Shown piece after piece: positions 34,312 to 43,077 of a stretch of 64,000 bases of DNA. The position numbers and the translations under genes were made by a program. The notes beneath the pieces were generated by a model that did no database searches, was not told the origin of the DNA, and saw only the letters and a list, made by a program, of their open reading frames with translations. Position 1 is the stretch's first letter; each line of letters opens with the position of its first letter. Origin of the DNA: Nocardia higoensis NBRC 100133 (GTDB taxonomy: Bacteria > Actinomycetota > Actinomycetes > Mycobacteriales > Mycobacteriaceae); assembly GCF_000308595.1 (NCBI RefSeq), contig NZ_BAGA01000138.1:1-64000 (forward strand). The letters are read 5' to 3'.

Positions 34312-35172
34312 TCAGCGATCCCGCAGCCACTTCTCGATCCGGTCGACGGTGCCCGCCGGATCGGGAATCCAGCCGTTGTGCCCCAGCCGTTTCGGCTCGT
34401 GCCAGGTGGTGACCTCGGCGTCGGGCATCTTGGACAACAGATGCCGCGCCGAGGACGGCGGGGTCAGTTCGTCGCCCTCCATGGTCACCGACAGCACCGG
34501 CAGCTTCAGCCGGGAGATGCGCTCCTCGTAGTCGATGTCGGCACCGACGGGGACGAAGCGGCCGGTGCGCGAGAGCCGCGCCCAGTCCGAGATCAACACC
34601 TTGGACTGCGGTCCGAATCCACCCACGTCGATCTTGTGCCCCGGCCAGAAGCCGACCAGGCTCGCGGTGAGCGTGGCCGCGGTGGTGCCGAACAGCAAGC
34701 CGGGGCCCGCGATACCGCGATAGCCGCGGTAGTAGGGGGTGCCGGAGGCGATCAGGATGAGCCCGCCGAGCCTGCCGCGCACCCGCGCCGCGTACATCAC
34801 CGACAGCTGCCCGCCCATGCTGTGGCCGAGCAGATACGGAGTGCTGTCCGGGAATTCCTCGCGCACCACGGCGAAGATCGCCGGGAAATCGACCGAGACG
34901 AGTTCGTGGTAGCCGTAGGTGCTGGCGGGGCCCGGCCGCGGCTTGCTGTCGCCGTTGCCGCGTAGTTCGCCGATGGCGGCATCGAACCCGCGCGCGGCGA
35001 GCTGGCGGGCGAAGTATTCGTAGTAAGCGCCGGGCACGCCGAGGCCCGGCATGATCACGACCACCGGTCGCGGCATGTCGGGGGTGACCGCATGCCGATG
35101 ACTGCCCTCGGCCGGGATCAGCCGCACCGGAATGCTGCTGCCGTCCGGCATCTGGATGGGAACGGTCCGCAT
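34312..35172 (-). CDS. Alpha/beta hydrolase
   Basis: The 286-residue serine hydrolase opens with the oxyanion-side VVVIMPGLGVPGAYYEYFAR. The nucleophile elbow is LLGHSMGGQLSV near 119, VTMEGDELTPP near 232 supplies the acid, and HEPKRLGHNGWIPD near 258 carries the His. No signal peptide is seen. The substrate (ester, lactone or acyl lipid) is open. It is followed downstream by the MFS remnant and preceded by a TetR gene on the same strand 46 bases away, so TetR may control it. Confidence 0.82.
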   Translation of the reverse strand: MRTVPIQMPDGSSIPVRLIPAEGSHRHAVTPDMPRPVVVIMPGLGVPGAYYEYFARQLAARGFDAAIGELRGNGDSKPRPGPASTYGYHELVSVDFPAIFAVVREEFPDSTPYLLGHSMGGQLSVMYAARVRGRLGGLILIASGTPYYRGYRGIAGPGLLFGTTAATLTASLVGFWPGHKIDVGGFGPQSKVLISDWARLSRTGRFVPVGADIDYEERISRLKLPVLSVTMEGDELTPPSSARHLLSKMPDAEVTTWHEPKRLGHNGWIPDPAGTVDRIEKWLRDR

Positions 35173-35218
35173 TCGCGCAGGGTACCCCCGTCGGCGCGGC
35201 GCCGGAGCGCGTTGCCGG

Positions 35219-35851
35219 TCAGGCGCGCACGGCCCCCATGATGACCCGGCTGAGCACCCGGATCACATCATCGAGAGGCGGGCGCGGATCCGCCCCGCTC
35301 CAGGAATCGACCACGTAGTTGACCGCGCCGATGATCGCCAGCACCCGCATCTCGTAGTCACCGGGCGGTATCTCCCCCTGCAGGGCCGCGTCCTCGGTCG
35401 CGCTGGCCAGCAGCGCGCCCCACATACGGCGCAGATCGAGACGGAACTTCTCCACTTTCGGCCCGGCGCCGACCACCTCGACCAGCGCCACCCGCGCCTT
35501 GCGGGGATCCGAGCCGATGGTCTCGATATAGGCGCGCACCGCCGCGTCGAGCCGTTGCAGAGCGGTGGCTGTGGCACTGCCCTCCAGGGCCGCGGTCACC
35601 GCCTCGCGCGACTCGCGGTCGATCTGCTCGTAGAGCTCGAGCAACAGGGATTCGCGGCCGGTGAACTCCTCGTAGAACTGCCGCGAGGAAAGTCCGGCGT
35701 CTTTGCAGATAGCGCCCACCGAGCTGTTGGCGTAGCCGTCGCGCGCGAAAACCGTCAGTCCTGATTCCAGAAAACGCGCACGCCGCTGGCGTTGCCGGTC
35801 CTCTACGGGTTGCCCGGCATACATTCGTCCCGTATTCGCATCCTGTGACAT
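35219..35851 (-). CDS. TetR family transcriptional regulator
   Basis: The 210-residue protein has a TetR helix-turn-helix at about 18-65 (RRARFLESGLTVFARDGYAN, KDAGLSSRQFYEEFTGRESL) and a helical ligand domain containing VALVEVVGAGPKVEKFRLDL. I place the start at ATG 35851: a TANNNT -10 (TATTGT) lies eight bases upstream and there is no ribosome binding site, suggesting a leaderless or nearly leaderless mRNA. It precedes the alpha/beta-hydrolase gene on the same strand, its most likely target besides itself. Confidence 0.85.
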   Translation of the reverse strand: MSQDANTGRMYAGQPVEDRQRQRRARFLESGLTVFARDGYANSSVGAICKDAGLSSRQFYEEFTGRESLLLELYEQIDRESREAVTAALEGSATATALQRLDAAVRAYIETIGSDPRKARVALVEVVGAGPKVEKFRLDLRRMWGALLASATEDAALQGEIPPGDYEMRVLAIIGAVNYVVDSWSGADPRPPLDDVIRVLSRVIMGAVRA

Positions 35852-35859
35852 TGGGCCAG

Positions 35860-35905
35860 ACAATACCGAAGGGCCCGATCCCCTCGTCATGGATCGGGCC
35901 CTTCG
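35860..35905 (-). promoter_or_regulatory. TetR promoter with an adjacent 15-bp perfect inverted repeat
   Basis: The -10 TATTGT occupies 35865-35860. Immediately upstream, 35867-35881 and 35891-35905 form a perfect 15-bp inverted repeat (arms CGAAGGGCCCGATCC) around nine bases, covering the expected -35 zone. No gene ends nearby on either strand that would need a terminator. An operator for the TetR protein is the simplest reading, but a stem-loop role cannot be excluded. Confidence 0.5.
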
Positions 35906-36241
35906 TTCCAACGTCCGACCCACCGCGCGTTAGCCGAAAGTTGTCTGGCACCGGGGAATCGATCGTCGGGTGATCTTTTCGCCGGCGAGCATGCACAGTT
36001 GTCGTCGCACGACCCGGGACGACGAGCAGACTTCCCCGCCCCGCCGGTGCGACCGAGTGGCCCGACGAATCGTCACCACCTGTTTGCCGAAATGGACGAT
36101 AACCGATCGGCGGGGGCACGCGAAAGAGTTTGCCGAAGCTTTCTAGTGTTTTTTCCGCGACGGCCTCCGCCCCGGCATCGGCAGGGATGACAGGCGAACA
36201 GCGCGCTCCGAACCTAGGGTTTGTCCCATGAGGGTCCCCGG
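35906..36241 (+). other. Intergenic region, no gene seen
   Basis: The 336 bases between the divergent TetR and ZIP genes are somewhat richer in A and T than the flanks. A weak stem (GAAAG/CTTTC) followed by six T residues at about 36146-36152 resembles a terminator but has no gene before it. No tRNA or other RNA was recognised. Confidence 0.4.
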
Positions 36242-36931
36242 ATGCTGACCGCGCTGCTCTACGGGCTCGGCGCCGCGGTCCCACTGCTGGCGGGCGCGGC
36301 TGTCGGCCTGCGCTGGACGCTGCCGAGGCCGGCGCTCGGCGCGCTCATGGCCTTCGGCTCGGGCACCATGATCGCCGCGGTCTCCCTGGAGTTGTTCCAG
36401 CCCGCCTTCCATCGGACCGGGATGCTCGTCGCGGGCGCGGCTCTGTTACTCGGCGCGGCGTTCTACGTGGTGGCCGACCGGTTGATCGAAACCAGACTCG
36501 GCTCGGGCGCGATCGGCTGGGCACTGCTGCTCGGCGTCGTGCTCGACGGCGTCCCCGAGAGCAGCGCGCTCGGCGTCTCCCTCGGTGCGGGAGAGGGAAT
36601 CGCGCTGCTGGTCGCCATCGCCGTCGGCAATGTGCCGGAAGCGATCAGCGGCGCGTCGCTGATGCGTGAGCGCTCCCGTGCGTCCACATCCGTCATGCTG
36701 TGGTTGTGGACGGCGATCACCGCCGCGCTGGTCGCGGTGACGGTGCTGGGACACCTGCTCTCCGAACAACTGCCCGAGACCCATGTGGCCACGGTGCAGG
36801 CATTCGCGGGCGGCGCGACGATCGCCGTCCTGGCCGATTCGCTCATGCCGGAGGCCTATCGAGAAGGCGGCTGGTGGATCGGAATGGCCACCGCCGCAGG
36901 TTTTCTGGTCTCGTTCGTCCTCGCGAGTTGA
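36242..36931 (+). CDS. ZIP family divalent metal transporter
   Basis: The 229-residue protein has about eight membrane helices. The conserved ZIP helices IV and V carry LLGVVLDGVPESSALG near 100 and VAIAVGNVPEAISGASL near 122, where Asp and Asn take the usual His positions of HNxPEG-type motifs. It probably imports zinc or another divalent cation. GAGGG seven bases before ATG 36242 supports this start over an upstream TTG at 36221. A short cytosolic His-rich loop, common in ZIPs, is absent. Confidence 0.8.
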   Translation: MLTALLYGLGAAVPLLAGAAVGLRWTLPRPALGALMAFGSGTMIAAVSLELFQPAFHRTGMLVAGAALLLGAAFYVVADRLIETRLGSGAIGWALLLGVVLDGVPESSALGVSLGAGEGIALLVAIAVGNVPEAISGASLMRERSRASTSVMLWLWTAITAALVAVTVLGHLLSEQLPETHVATVQAFAGGATIAVLADSLMPEAYREGGWWIGMATAAGFLVSFVLAS

Positions 36932-37026
36932 ATGGACACGCCGATGAGCGACTCTCCCGCGGGTAGCGGTATCGACGCCGGTGGAATACGCTTTCGCGCG
37001 GAGCAGACCGCCGCATGGAGGAAAGA

Positions 37027-37836
37027 GTGACCACTCCGAGTACGCCGGAGGGCGGTGCGGACGGAACCGATGTTCGGCGCACAGTGTCTTTGACGCAGCT
37101 CGTGCACCTGATGTCCGAATATCTCGCACTCGGCGCGCACCGGCAGACATTTCTCGCCGCACCCATCAGTGACACTTTCGTGCGCGGTTGCGGAATCGTC
37201 GCCGCCTGCCTCGGCGCGGTGGCGATCATGACCGCCGCCGTCGGAGCGGTGGGCGGCGGCGCGGCGGTCGGCATCGTCGCCATGGTCCCCGCGGGCCTCG
37301 CCCTCTACCGGGGCCATCTGAACAACCGTAATCGCGCGGCCCGCCTCGACCTTTTCGACCACGGCATGACCGTCTACCGAAAGGGCGAGCGGGTCGCCGG
37401 ATTCCGCTGGGATTCCGCCGAAGTACGCCAGCAGGTCATTCCTTTCCAGAACACCGCGCACATCGAATACGCCCTGGAGATGTCCGGGCCCGACGGCTCC
37501 ACCGCCCGCTTCGACGAAACCCGCTTCGCCGAAGGCCGGGAATGGGCCCGTGCCATCCAATCCGCGGTCACCGCCACCCAATTGCCCCGCGCGGTCGCCA
37601 CCATCGACGAGGGCGATACCGCGCATTTCGGCGACATCGCCCTGAATCTCGACGCCCTGATCTTCGCCGGAAAGTCCTACTCCTGGGACCACATCCAGCT
37701 CATCGACGCCCGGAGCGGGCTGGTCCGCATCAAATACGACGGCACCTGGATTTCGCTGGCCCCGGTCGGCACGATTCCGAATTTCTACATCTTCAACGAA
37801 CTCGCCGAGCGACTCCGGTTGCCCGCCACGGCCTGA
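37027..37836 (+). CDS. DUF6585-like membrane protein, function unknown
   Basis: The 269-residue protein has a polar N terminus, two close hydrophobic segments (about 55-95, GCGIVAACLGAVAIMTAAVG and VGIVAMVPAGLALYRG) and a soluble beta-rich C-terminal part. That part contains RLDLFDHGMTVYRKGERVAG and YSWDHIQLIDARSGLVRIKY, a pattern I associate with DUF6585. GTG 37027 is the start: GGAGGAAAGA directly precedes it, whereas ATG 37015 lies before that site. It stands alone, converging on groEL2. The function is unknown. Confidence 0.65.
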   Translation: MTTPSTPEGGADGTDVRRTVSLTQLVHLMSEYLALGAHRQTFLAAPISDTFVRGCGIVAACLGAVAIMTAAVGAVGGGAAVGIVAMVPAGLALYRGHLNNRNRAARLDLFDHGMTVYRKGERVAGFRWDSAEVRQQVIPFQNTAHIEYALEMSGPDGSTARFDETRFAEGREWARAIQSAVTATQLPRAVATIDEGDTAHFGDIALNLDALIFAGKSYSWDHIQLIDARSGLVRIKYDGTWISLAPVGTIPNFYIFNELAERLRLPATA

Positions 37837-37958
37837 GCCGAATTCCGCGCCGCCCGCTCGCCGGTGACCGGTGCCGCCCCGGCGCGCGGGCCGCGCCCCG
37901 GATCGACGACGAACGACCGCACGACACGCAGCACTGAACACCCGGTACCGAACAAGGC

Positions 37959-37995
37959 CGAAGGCCGGCCCACCAGATGGTGGACCGGCCTTCGG
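37959..37995 (-). terminator. Terminator hairpin after groEL2
   Basis: CGAAGGCCGG (37959-37968) pairs with CCGGCCTTCG (37986-37995), and CCACC (37970-37974) pairs with GGTGG (37979-37983). One C/A mismatch separates the two blocks and the loop has four bases. It lies 29 bases past the groEL2 stop codon and also faces the end of the DUF6585 gene, so it may work in both directions. Confidence 0.75.
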
Positions 37996-38023
37996 GGTGA
38001 AAAGGTTGCCGTGCGGCGAGGAC

Positions 38024-39715
<1,692 letters not shown>

Positions 39716-39789
39716 TTACGCTGGCCAGGTTCGGTGCCCGCGACGGACGACCGAGGGTGTCGATGAAACCCGGTCTCACCGTCCCGACC

Positions 39790-39814
39790 TGGCACTCACA
39801 CGTGGAGAGTGCCA
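39790..39814 (-). promoter_or_regulatory. CIRCE element, proximal copy (HrcA operator)
   Basis: TGGCACTC-N9-GAGTGCCA matches the CIRCE consensus TTAGCACTC-N9-GAGTGCTAA, with G-C replacing one A-T pair. It lies 141 bases upstream of the groEL2 ATG. Confidence 0.88.
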
Positions 39815-39824
39815 AAGCCATTTC

Positions 39825-39849
39825 TAGCACTCACCGGGTGAGAGTGCAA
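39825..39849 (-). promoter_or_regulatory. CIRCE element, distal copy (HrcA operator)
   Basis: TAGCACTC-N9-GAGTGCAA is a near-perfect CIRCE element, 35 bases centre-to-centre from the proximal copy. Two copies are also described upstream of mycobacterial groEL2. Confidence 0.88.
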
Positions 39850-39875
39850 GGTGTAGATCGGCGTCGATTCGAAGG

Positions 39876-40175
39876 TCAGAGGCCGTCGTCGATACGCAAC
39901 AGCAACGCCACGAAGGCGTCGGTCCGGCGCTCCTCCGGCGTACGCGGCTGCTCGTTGCCGACGGTCACGAGCTCCGCGTCGCCGAGCAACAGTTCGGCCT
40001 CCACCCGCATGACGGCCCGGATGAACGGCGGCGCCACCTCGGGGGGCAGATCGCCGTGAATGATGAATTCGCCGTCCGGACCGGACTCGGTCTCCACATA
40101 GGACAGCGCGCGCAGCAGGTCGATACGGCGTTCTCCCGCTACCAGGTCGGAATCCTCGGCCGTTTCATCCGGCAT
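39876..40175 (-). CDS. Small acidic protein of unknown function
   Basis: The 99-residue acidic protein contains AGERRIDLLRALSYVETESG, FIIHGDLPPEVAPPFIRAVM and PRTPEERRTDAFVALLLRID. I recognise no family, but the amphipathic patterns and conserved-looking PPEVAPPFIRA region suggest a real gene. It lies between the groEL2 CIRCE elements and the divergent SUFU gene, and its transcript would run towards the groEL2 promoter. ATG 40175 is the only good start. Confidence 0.5.
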   Translation of the reverse strand: MPDETAEDSDLVAGERRIDLLRALSYVETESGPDGEFIIHGDLPPEVAPPFIRAVMRVEAELLLGDAELVTVGNEQPRTPEERRTDAFVALLLRIDDGL

Positions 40176-40232
40176 CGCTATAGCTTAACCGGCCGTCCGG
40201 CGTTATCCCCGGCGCGACTTACAGTTGGCCGC

Positions 40233-40907
40233 GTGAGTGTGAGACCCGGTCGGGACGCGATCGACAGCGTCCTGGCACAGCTGTACGGAGCGACCGAACC
40301 CGAACACTGGACGGTGTCGCACCACTGGACCGTAGGCAGCGCCGACCCGCTGGAGGGCATTTCGGCCTATGCCCGCACCGATCCCGTGCCGCACTGGCAC
40401 TACATCAGCTACGGCATGTCCGAATTGGACGAGAAGGCCTGGGGCGAGCCGTCGATATCCGGCTGGGGTTTCGAATTCACCTTCCGGCTGCTCGGCGACA
40501 TCGACGTCGATCCGGCGCCGGTGTGGCCGGCGAATTTCATCCAGAATCTGGCCCGCTACGTATTCACCTCGGGCAAGCGCTTCGCTCCCGGGCAGACCAT
40601 CAAGGCCAACGGGCCGATCGCGGCCGATCACGCCGAGTCGCCGATCCGGGCGGTGGGATTCGCGACCGATCCCGAACTCGGCATCATCGAGACGGTCAAC
40701 GGGCGGGTGGAGTTCCTGCAGATCATCGGGCTGGCCGAGACCGAATACCAGGCCGCGCGGGGCGGCAAGCTGCTCGGCGTGCTCGACGCCTTGCGCGACC
40801 GATTACCGCTGCTGGTGACCGACATCGACCGGGAGTCGCTACTGCCGCCGCCCGCCCCGCGCGCGCAGTGGCCGCGCTGGGGCGGCGGACTGCGCGGGCG
40901 GGGCTGA
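40233..40907 (+). CDS. Suppressor-of-fused (SUFU) domain protein
   Basis: The 224-residue protein matches the bacterial SUFU domain: IDSVLAQLYGATEPEHWTVS, GISAYARTDPVPHWHYISYG, WGFEFTFRLLGDI and VEFLQIIGLAETEYQAARGG. Bacterial SUFU proteins often act as immunity proteins against polymorphic toxins. No toxin gene is adjacent here, so this one may be a solitary immunity-like or housekeeping protein. The start at GTG 40233 gives the usual domain boundary. Confidence 0.8.
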   Translation: MSVRPGRDAIDSVLAQLYGATEPEHWTVSHHWTVGSADPLEGISAYARTDPVPHWHYISYGMSELDEKAWGEPSISGWGFEFTFRLLGDIDVDPAPVWPANFIQNLARYVFTSGKRFAPGQTIKANGPIAADHAESPIRAVGFATDPELGIIETVNGRVEFLQIIGLAETEYQAARGGKLLGVLDALRDRLPLLVTDIDRESLLPPPAPRAQWPRWGGGLRGRG

Positions 40908-40946
40908 CGTCCGGGCGCCCGGAAAGCCGGGCGCCCTGGATCCGGC

Positions 40947-41678
40947 TCAAGCCGTGGGGTCCGCGGGGATCAGCTGGGCGAGCAACTCCACCAGATGGTC
41001 CTCGACCGCACCCTTCTCGATGCCGAGGCCGCTGATCGGGCCGCTGCCGTGCTCCTCCTCGAGCAGCGCGAGCAGCACGTGCTCGGTGCCGATGTAGTTG
41101 TGGCCGAGTCGCAGCGCTTCCCGGAAGGTCAGCTCGAGCACCTTTTTGGCGTCGGCGGCGAACGGGATCAACCCGGCCTCGTGTTCGGGCCGCTCGGCCG
41201 GAGCGGGCGGCAGCGCGGCGGTGGCGGCCGCCCGCAGCGCGTCCTCGGTGACGCCGCGACCGGCGAGCTCGCGCATCGCCAGCCCCTCGGGCTCGGCGAT
41301 CAGGCCGAGGATCAGATGGGGTGCGCCGATCTCGGCGTGCCCGCTGATACGCGCGGCTTCCTGCGCGGCCACCACGACCTTGCGGGCGCGGGGCGTGAAG
41401 CGCGCGAAACCGTCCTTCGGGTCCATCGCGGCGTTCGGCCCCTTGGGGACGAAGCGCTTCTGAGCGGCCTGTTTGGAGACGCCCATGCTGGCGCCGATCT
41501 CGGTCCAGGAGGCGCCGGAGCGGCGAGCCTGGTCGACGAAGTGGCCGATGAGGTGGTCGGCCACTTCGCCGAGGTGATCCCCGACGACGACGGCGTCGGA
41601 GAGCTGTTCGAGCACATTGTCGGGGCGAGCGGTCTTGATGCCTGCGATGAGGTCGTCCAGGCGAATCTGCGAGGTCAT
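40947..41678 (-). CDS. Helix-turn-helix plus Clp N-domain protein (ClpC2-like)
   Basis: The protein has 243 residues and no AAA ATPase domain. Residues 1-75 include a helix-turn-helix (GASWTEIGASMGVSKQAAQK). Residues 85-235 are a double Clp N repeat (FTPRARKVVVAAQEAARISG, then IGAPHLILGLI, and the second unit LELTFREALRLGHNYIGTEH, VLLALLEEE). Mycobacterial ClpC2 has the same make-up and buffers ClpC1 N-domain ligands. The HTH suggests direct DNA binding. Two identical palindromes overlap its own leaderless promoter, so autorepression is likely. Confidence 0.8.
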   Translation of the reverse strand: MTSQIRLDDLIAGIKTARPDNVLEQLSDAVVVGDHLGEVADHLIGHFVDQARRSGASWTEIGASMGVSKQAAQKRFVPKGPNAAMDPKDGFARFTPRARKVVVAAQEAARISGHAEIGAPHLILGLIAEPEGLAMRELAGRGVTEDALRAAATAALPPAPAERPEHEAGLIPFAADAKKVLELTFREALRLGHNYIGTEHVLLALLEEEHGSGPISGLGIEKGAVEDHLVELLAQLIPADPTA

Positions 41679-41725
41679 GCGTCAACCGTAGGTTGACGAA
41701 CCTCGTGCGTCAACCCTTGGTTGAC
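41679..41725 (-). promoter_or_regulatory. Double palindromic operator over the leaderless promoter of the Clp-N/HTH gene
   Basis: Two copies of GTCAACC-N3-GGTTGAC lie at 41681-41697 and 41709-41725, 28 bases apart centre to centre. On the minus strand, TTGACG (41713-41708), a 17-base spacer and TACGGT (41690-41685) form the promoter. The ATG at 41678 follows six bases after the -10. One operator covers the -35, the other the -10. Confidence 0.75.
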
Positions 41726-41732
41726 GGCTCTT

Positions 41733-42821
41733 TCAGCGCAATCCCGCCATGGGGATCGTGCTGCGCACCACCAGCTCTTTCACCATCGCCGCGGGCCTGC
41801 CGCGCAGCATCCAGCCGGCCGGGCGATCGTCGGCACGCAGCCCCTGGATGAGGCCGTCGCCGCGACCCAGGCTCAGGCACTGCGCCTGGTACCGGAAGCT
41901 CAGCGGCTTCGGTGCGCGTCCGCGTAGGCGGGCGGCGATCACCGCACCGGCGTGCGCGCCGGTCGGCAGCGCGGTCGCGCAGGCCATCCGCAGTTCGCGG
42001 CCGCCCGGACCCGCGATCACCGCACTGTCGCCTGCCGCGTAGATGTCCGGGTGCGAGGTCGAACGCAGGTACGCGTCGGTGCGTACCCGCCCGGCCTGGT
42101 CGACGTCCAGGCCCGCTCGCGCCGCGAGATCCGGCACCGCGAAACCGGTGGTCCACACCGTGATCGCGGCAGGCACCAGGCTGCTGTCGGCCAGGCGCGG
42201 CCCGTCCGCGGTCACCTCGACCACCTTCGCGCCCGCGCGCACCTCGACGCCGAGCTCGCCGAGCACCCGCCGCACATGAGCGACCGCCTTGTCCCCCAGC
42301 CACGCGGCCGGCTCGTCGGCACCCAGCAACACGACCCGCGTCCCCGGTCGCGCCTCGGCGAGTTCGGCCGCCAGCTCGATGCCCGTCGCGCCCGCCCCGA
42401 CGACGGCCACCGGCCCCTCGGTCCCGGCGACCCACCGCGCGTCCTCCGGGGTGGCGATCGATCGGGCGTATTCGGCAACGCCGGGAACATGATTCGGCGC
42501 CGTGCTGCCGAGCGCGTAGACGAGGGTGTCGTAGCCGAGCGTGCCGCCGGTGTCCAGGCGCAGCGTGCGGGCGACGGGGTCCAGATCGGTCGCGCGAGCC
42601 CGCACGAACGCGGCGCCGTGCCGGTCGAGGGCGCGCGCCAGATCCCACCGCCGCACGTGCTGCCCGGCGACCCGCTGATGCAACCGCACCCGCTCGGCGA
42701 ACTCGGCCCTGGCGTCCACCACGGTCACCCGCGCCCCGCGCGCCCGCCCGAGTTTCCGCGCCGCGGCCAGGCCCGCGTACCCCGCGCCGAGCACGACGAT
42801 CCGATGCTCTTCTCCGGTCAT
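41733..42821 (-). CDS. FAD-dependent NAD(P)/pyridine nucleotide-disulfide-family oxidoreductase
   Basis: The 362-residue two-Rossmann flavoprotein related to type II NADH dehydrogenases has VVLGAGYAGLAAARKLG near residue 10, VAVVGAGATGIELAAELAEA near 138 and the FAD ribityl motif DIYAAGDSAVIAG near 260. It should pass electrons from NAD(P)H to a quinone or other acceptor. GGAAGGAG precedes ATG 42821. It lies downstream of the ECF41 sigma gene on the same strand. Oxidoreductases of this kind are common partners of ECF41 factors. Confidence 0.85.
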   Translation of the reverse strand: MTGEEHRIVVLGAGYAGLAAARKLGRARGARVTVVDARAEFAERVRLHQRVAGQHVRRWDLARALDRHGAAFVRARATDLDPVARTLRLDTGGTLGYDTLVYALGSTAPNHVPGVAEYARSIATPEDARWVAGTEGPVAVVGAGATGIELAAELAEARPGTRVVLLGADEPAAWLGDKAVAHVRRVLGELGVEVRAGAKVVEVTADGPRLADSSLVPAAITVWTTGFAVPDLAARAGLDVDQAGRVRTDAYLRSTSHPDIYAAGDSAVIAGPGGRELRMACATALPTGAHAGAVIAARLRGRAPKPLSFRYQAQCLSLGRGDGLIQGLRADDRPAGWMLRGRPAAMVKELVVRSTIPMAGLR

Positions 42822-42938
42822 GATGAGGCTCCTTCCATCCGCCTTCATCAGCAAGACCGGACAGCCCCGCCGAATCTGACCGCCACGGATGTGATCTGCG
42901 CCATAGTCGTGCGGCGACGCCGGGCATGGTCGGCGCGA

Positions 42939-43025
42939 TCAGCGCCGCGTCAGCGCGAAGATGCGCAATGTCCGGTCGGTGCGCCCACGGTAGGCGTCGT
43001 AGGCGGCGGTGTAGCCGGAAAACCA
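42939..43025 (-). pseudogene. Possible remnant of a deazaflavin-dependent nitroreductase C-terminus
   Basis: A 28-codon frame ending in TGA at 42939 reads WFSGYTAAYDAYRGRTDRTL then RIFALTRR. This resembles the closing segment of DUF385-type F420-dependent nitroreductases (Y..Y..RT.R.I.VF.L). The frame is closed by a stop just upstream, so at most a gene tail remains. It lies between the ECF41 sigma gene and the oxidoreductase. Confidence 0.35.
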
Positions 43026-43077
43026 CGCCGGTCACCGGAGCCGAGTACGACCGCGTCTTCGCGGTGTTCGCGAGCGA

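Noticed and set aside
36120-36160. A stem followed by six T residues as an intrinsic terminator or small RNA
   Set aside because: The stem has only five pairs and no transcribed unit ends before it.
42822-43077. A typical ECF41 promoter between the sigma factor and the oxidoreductase
   Set aside because: No TGTCACA paired with CGTC at the right spacing was found on the minus strand.
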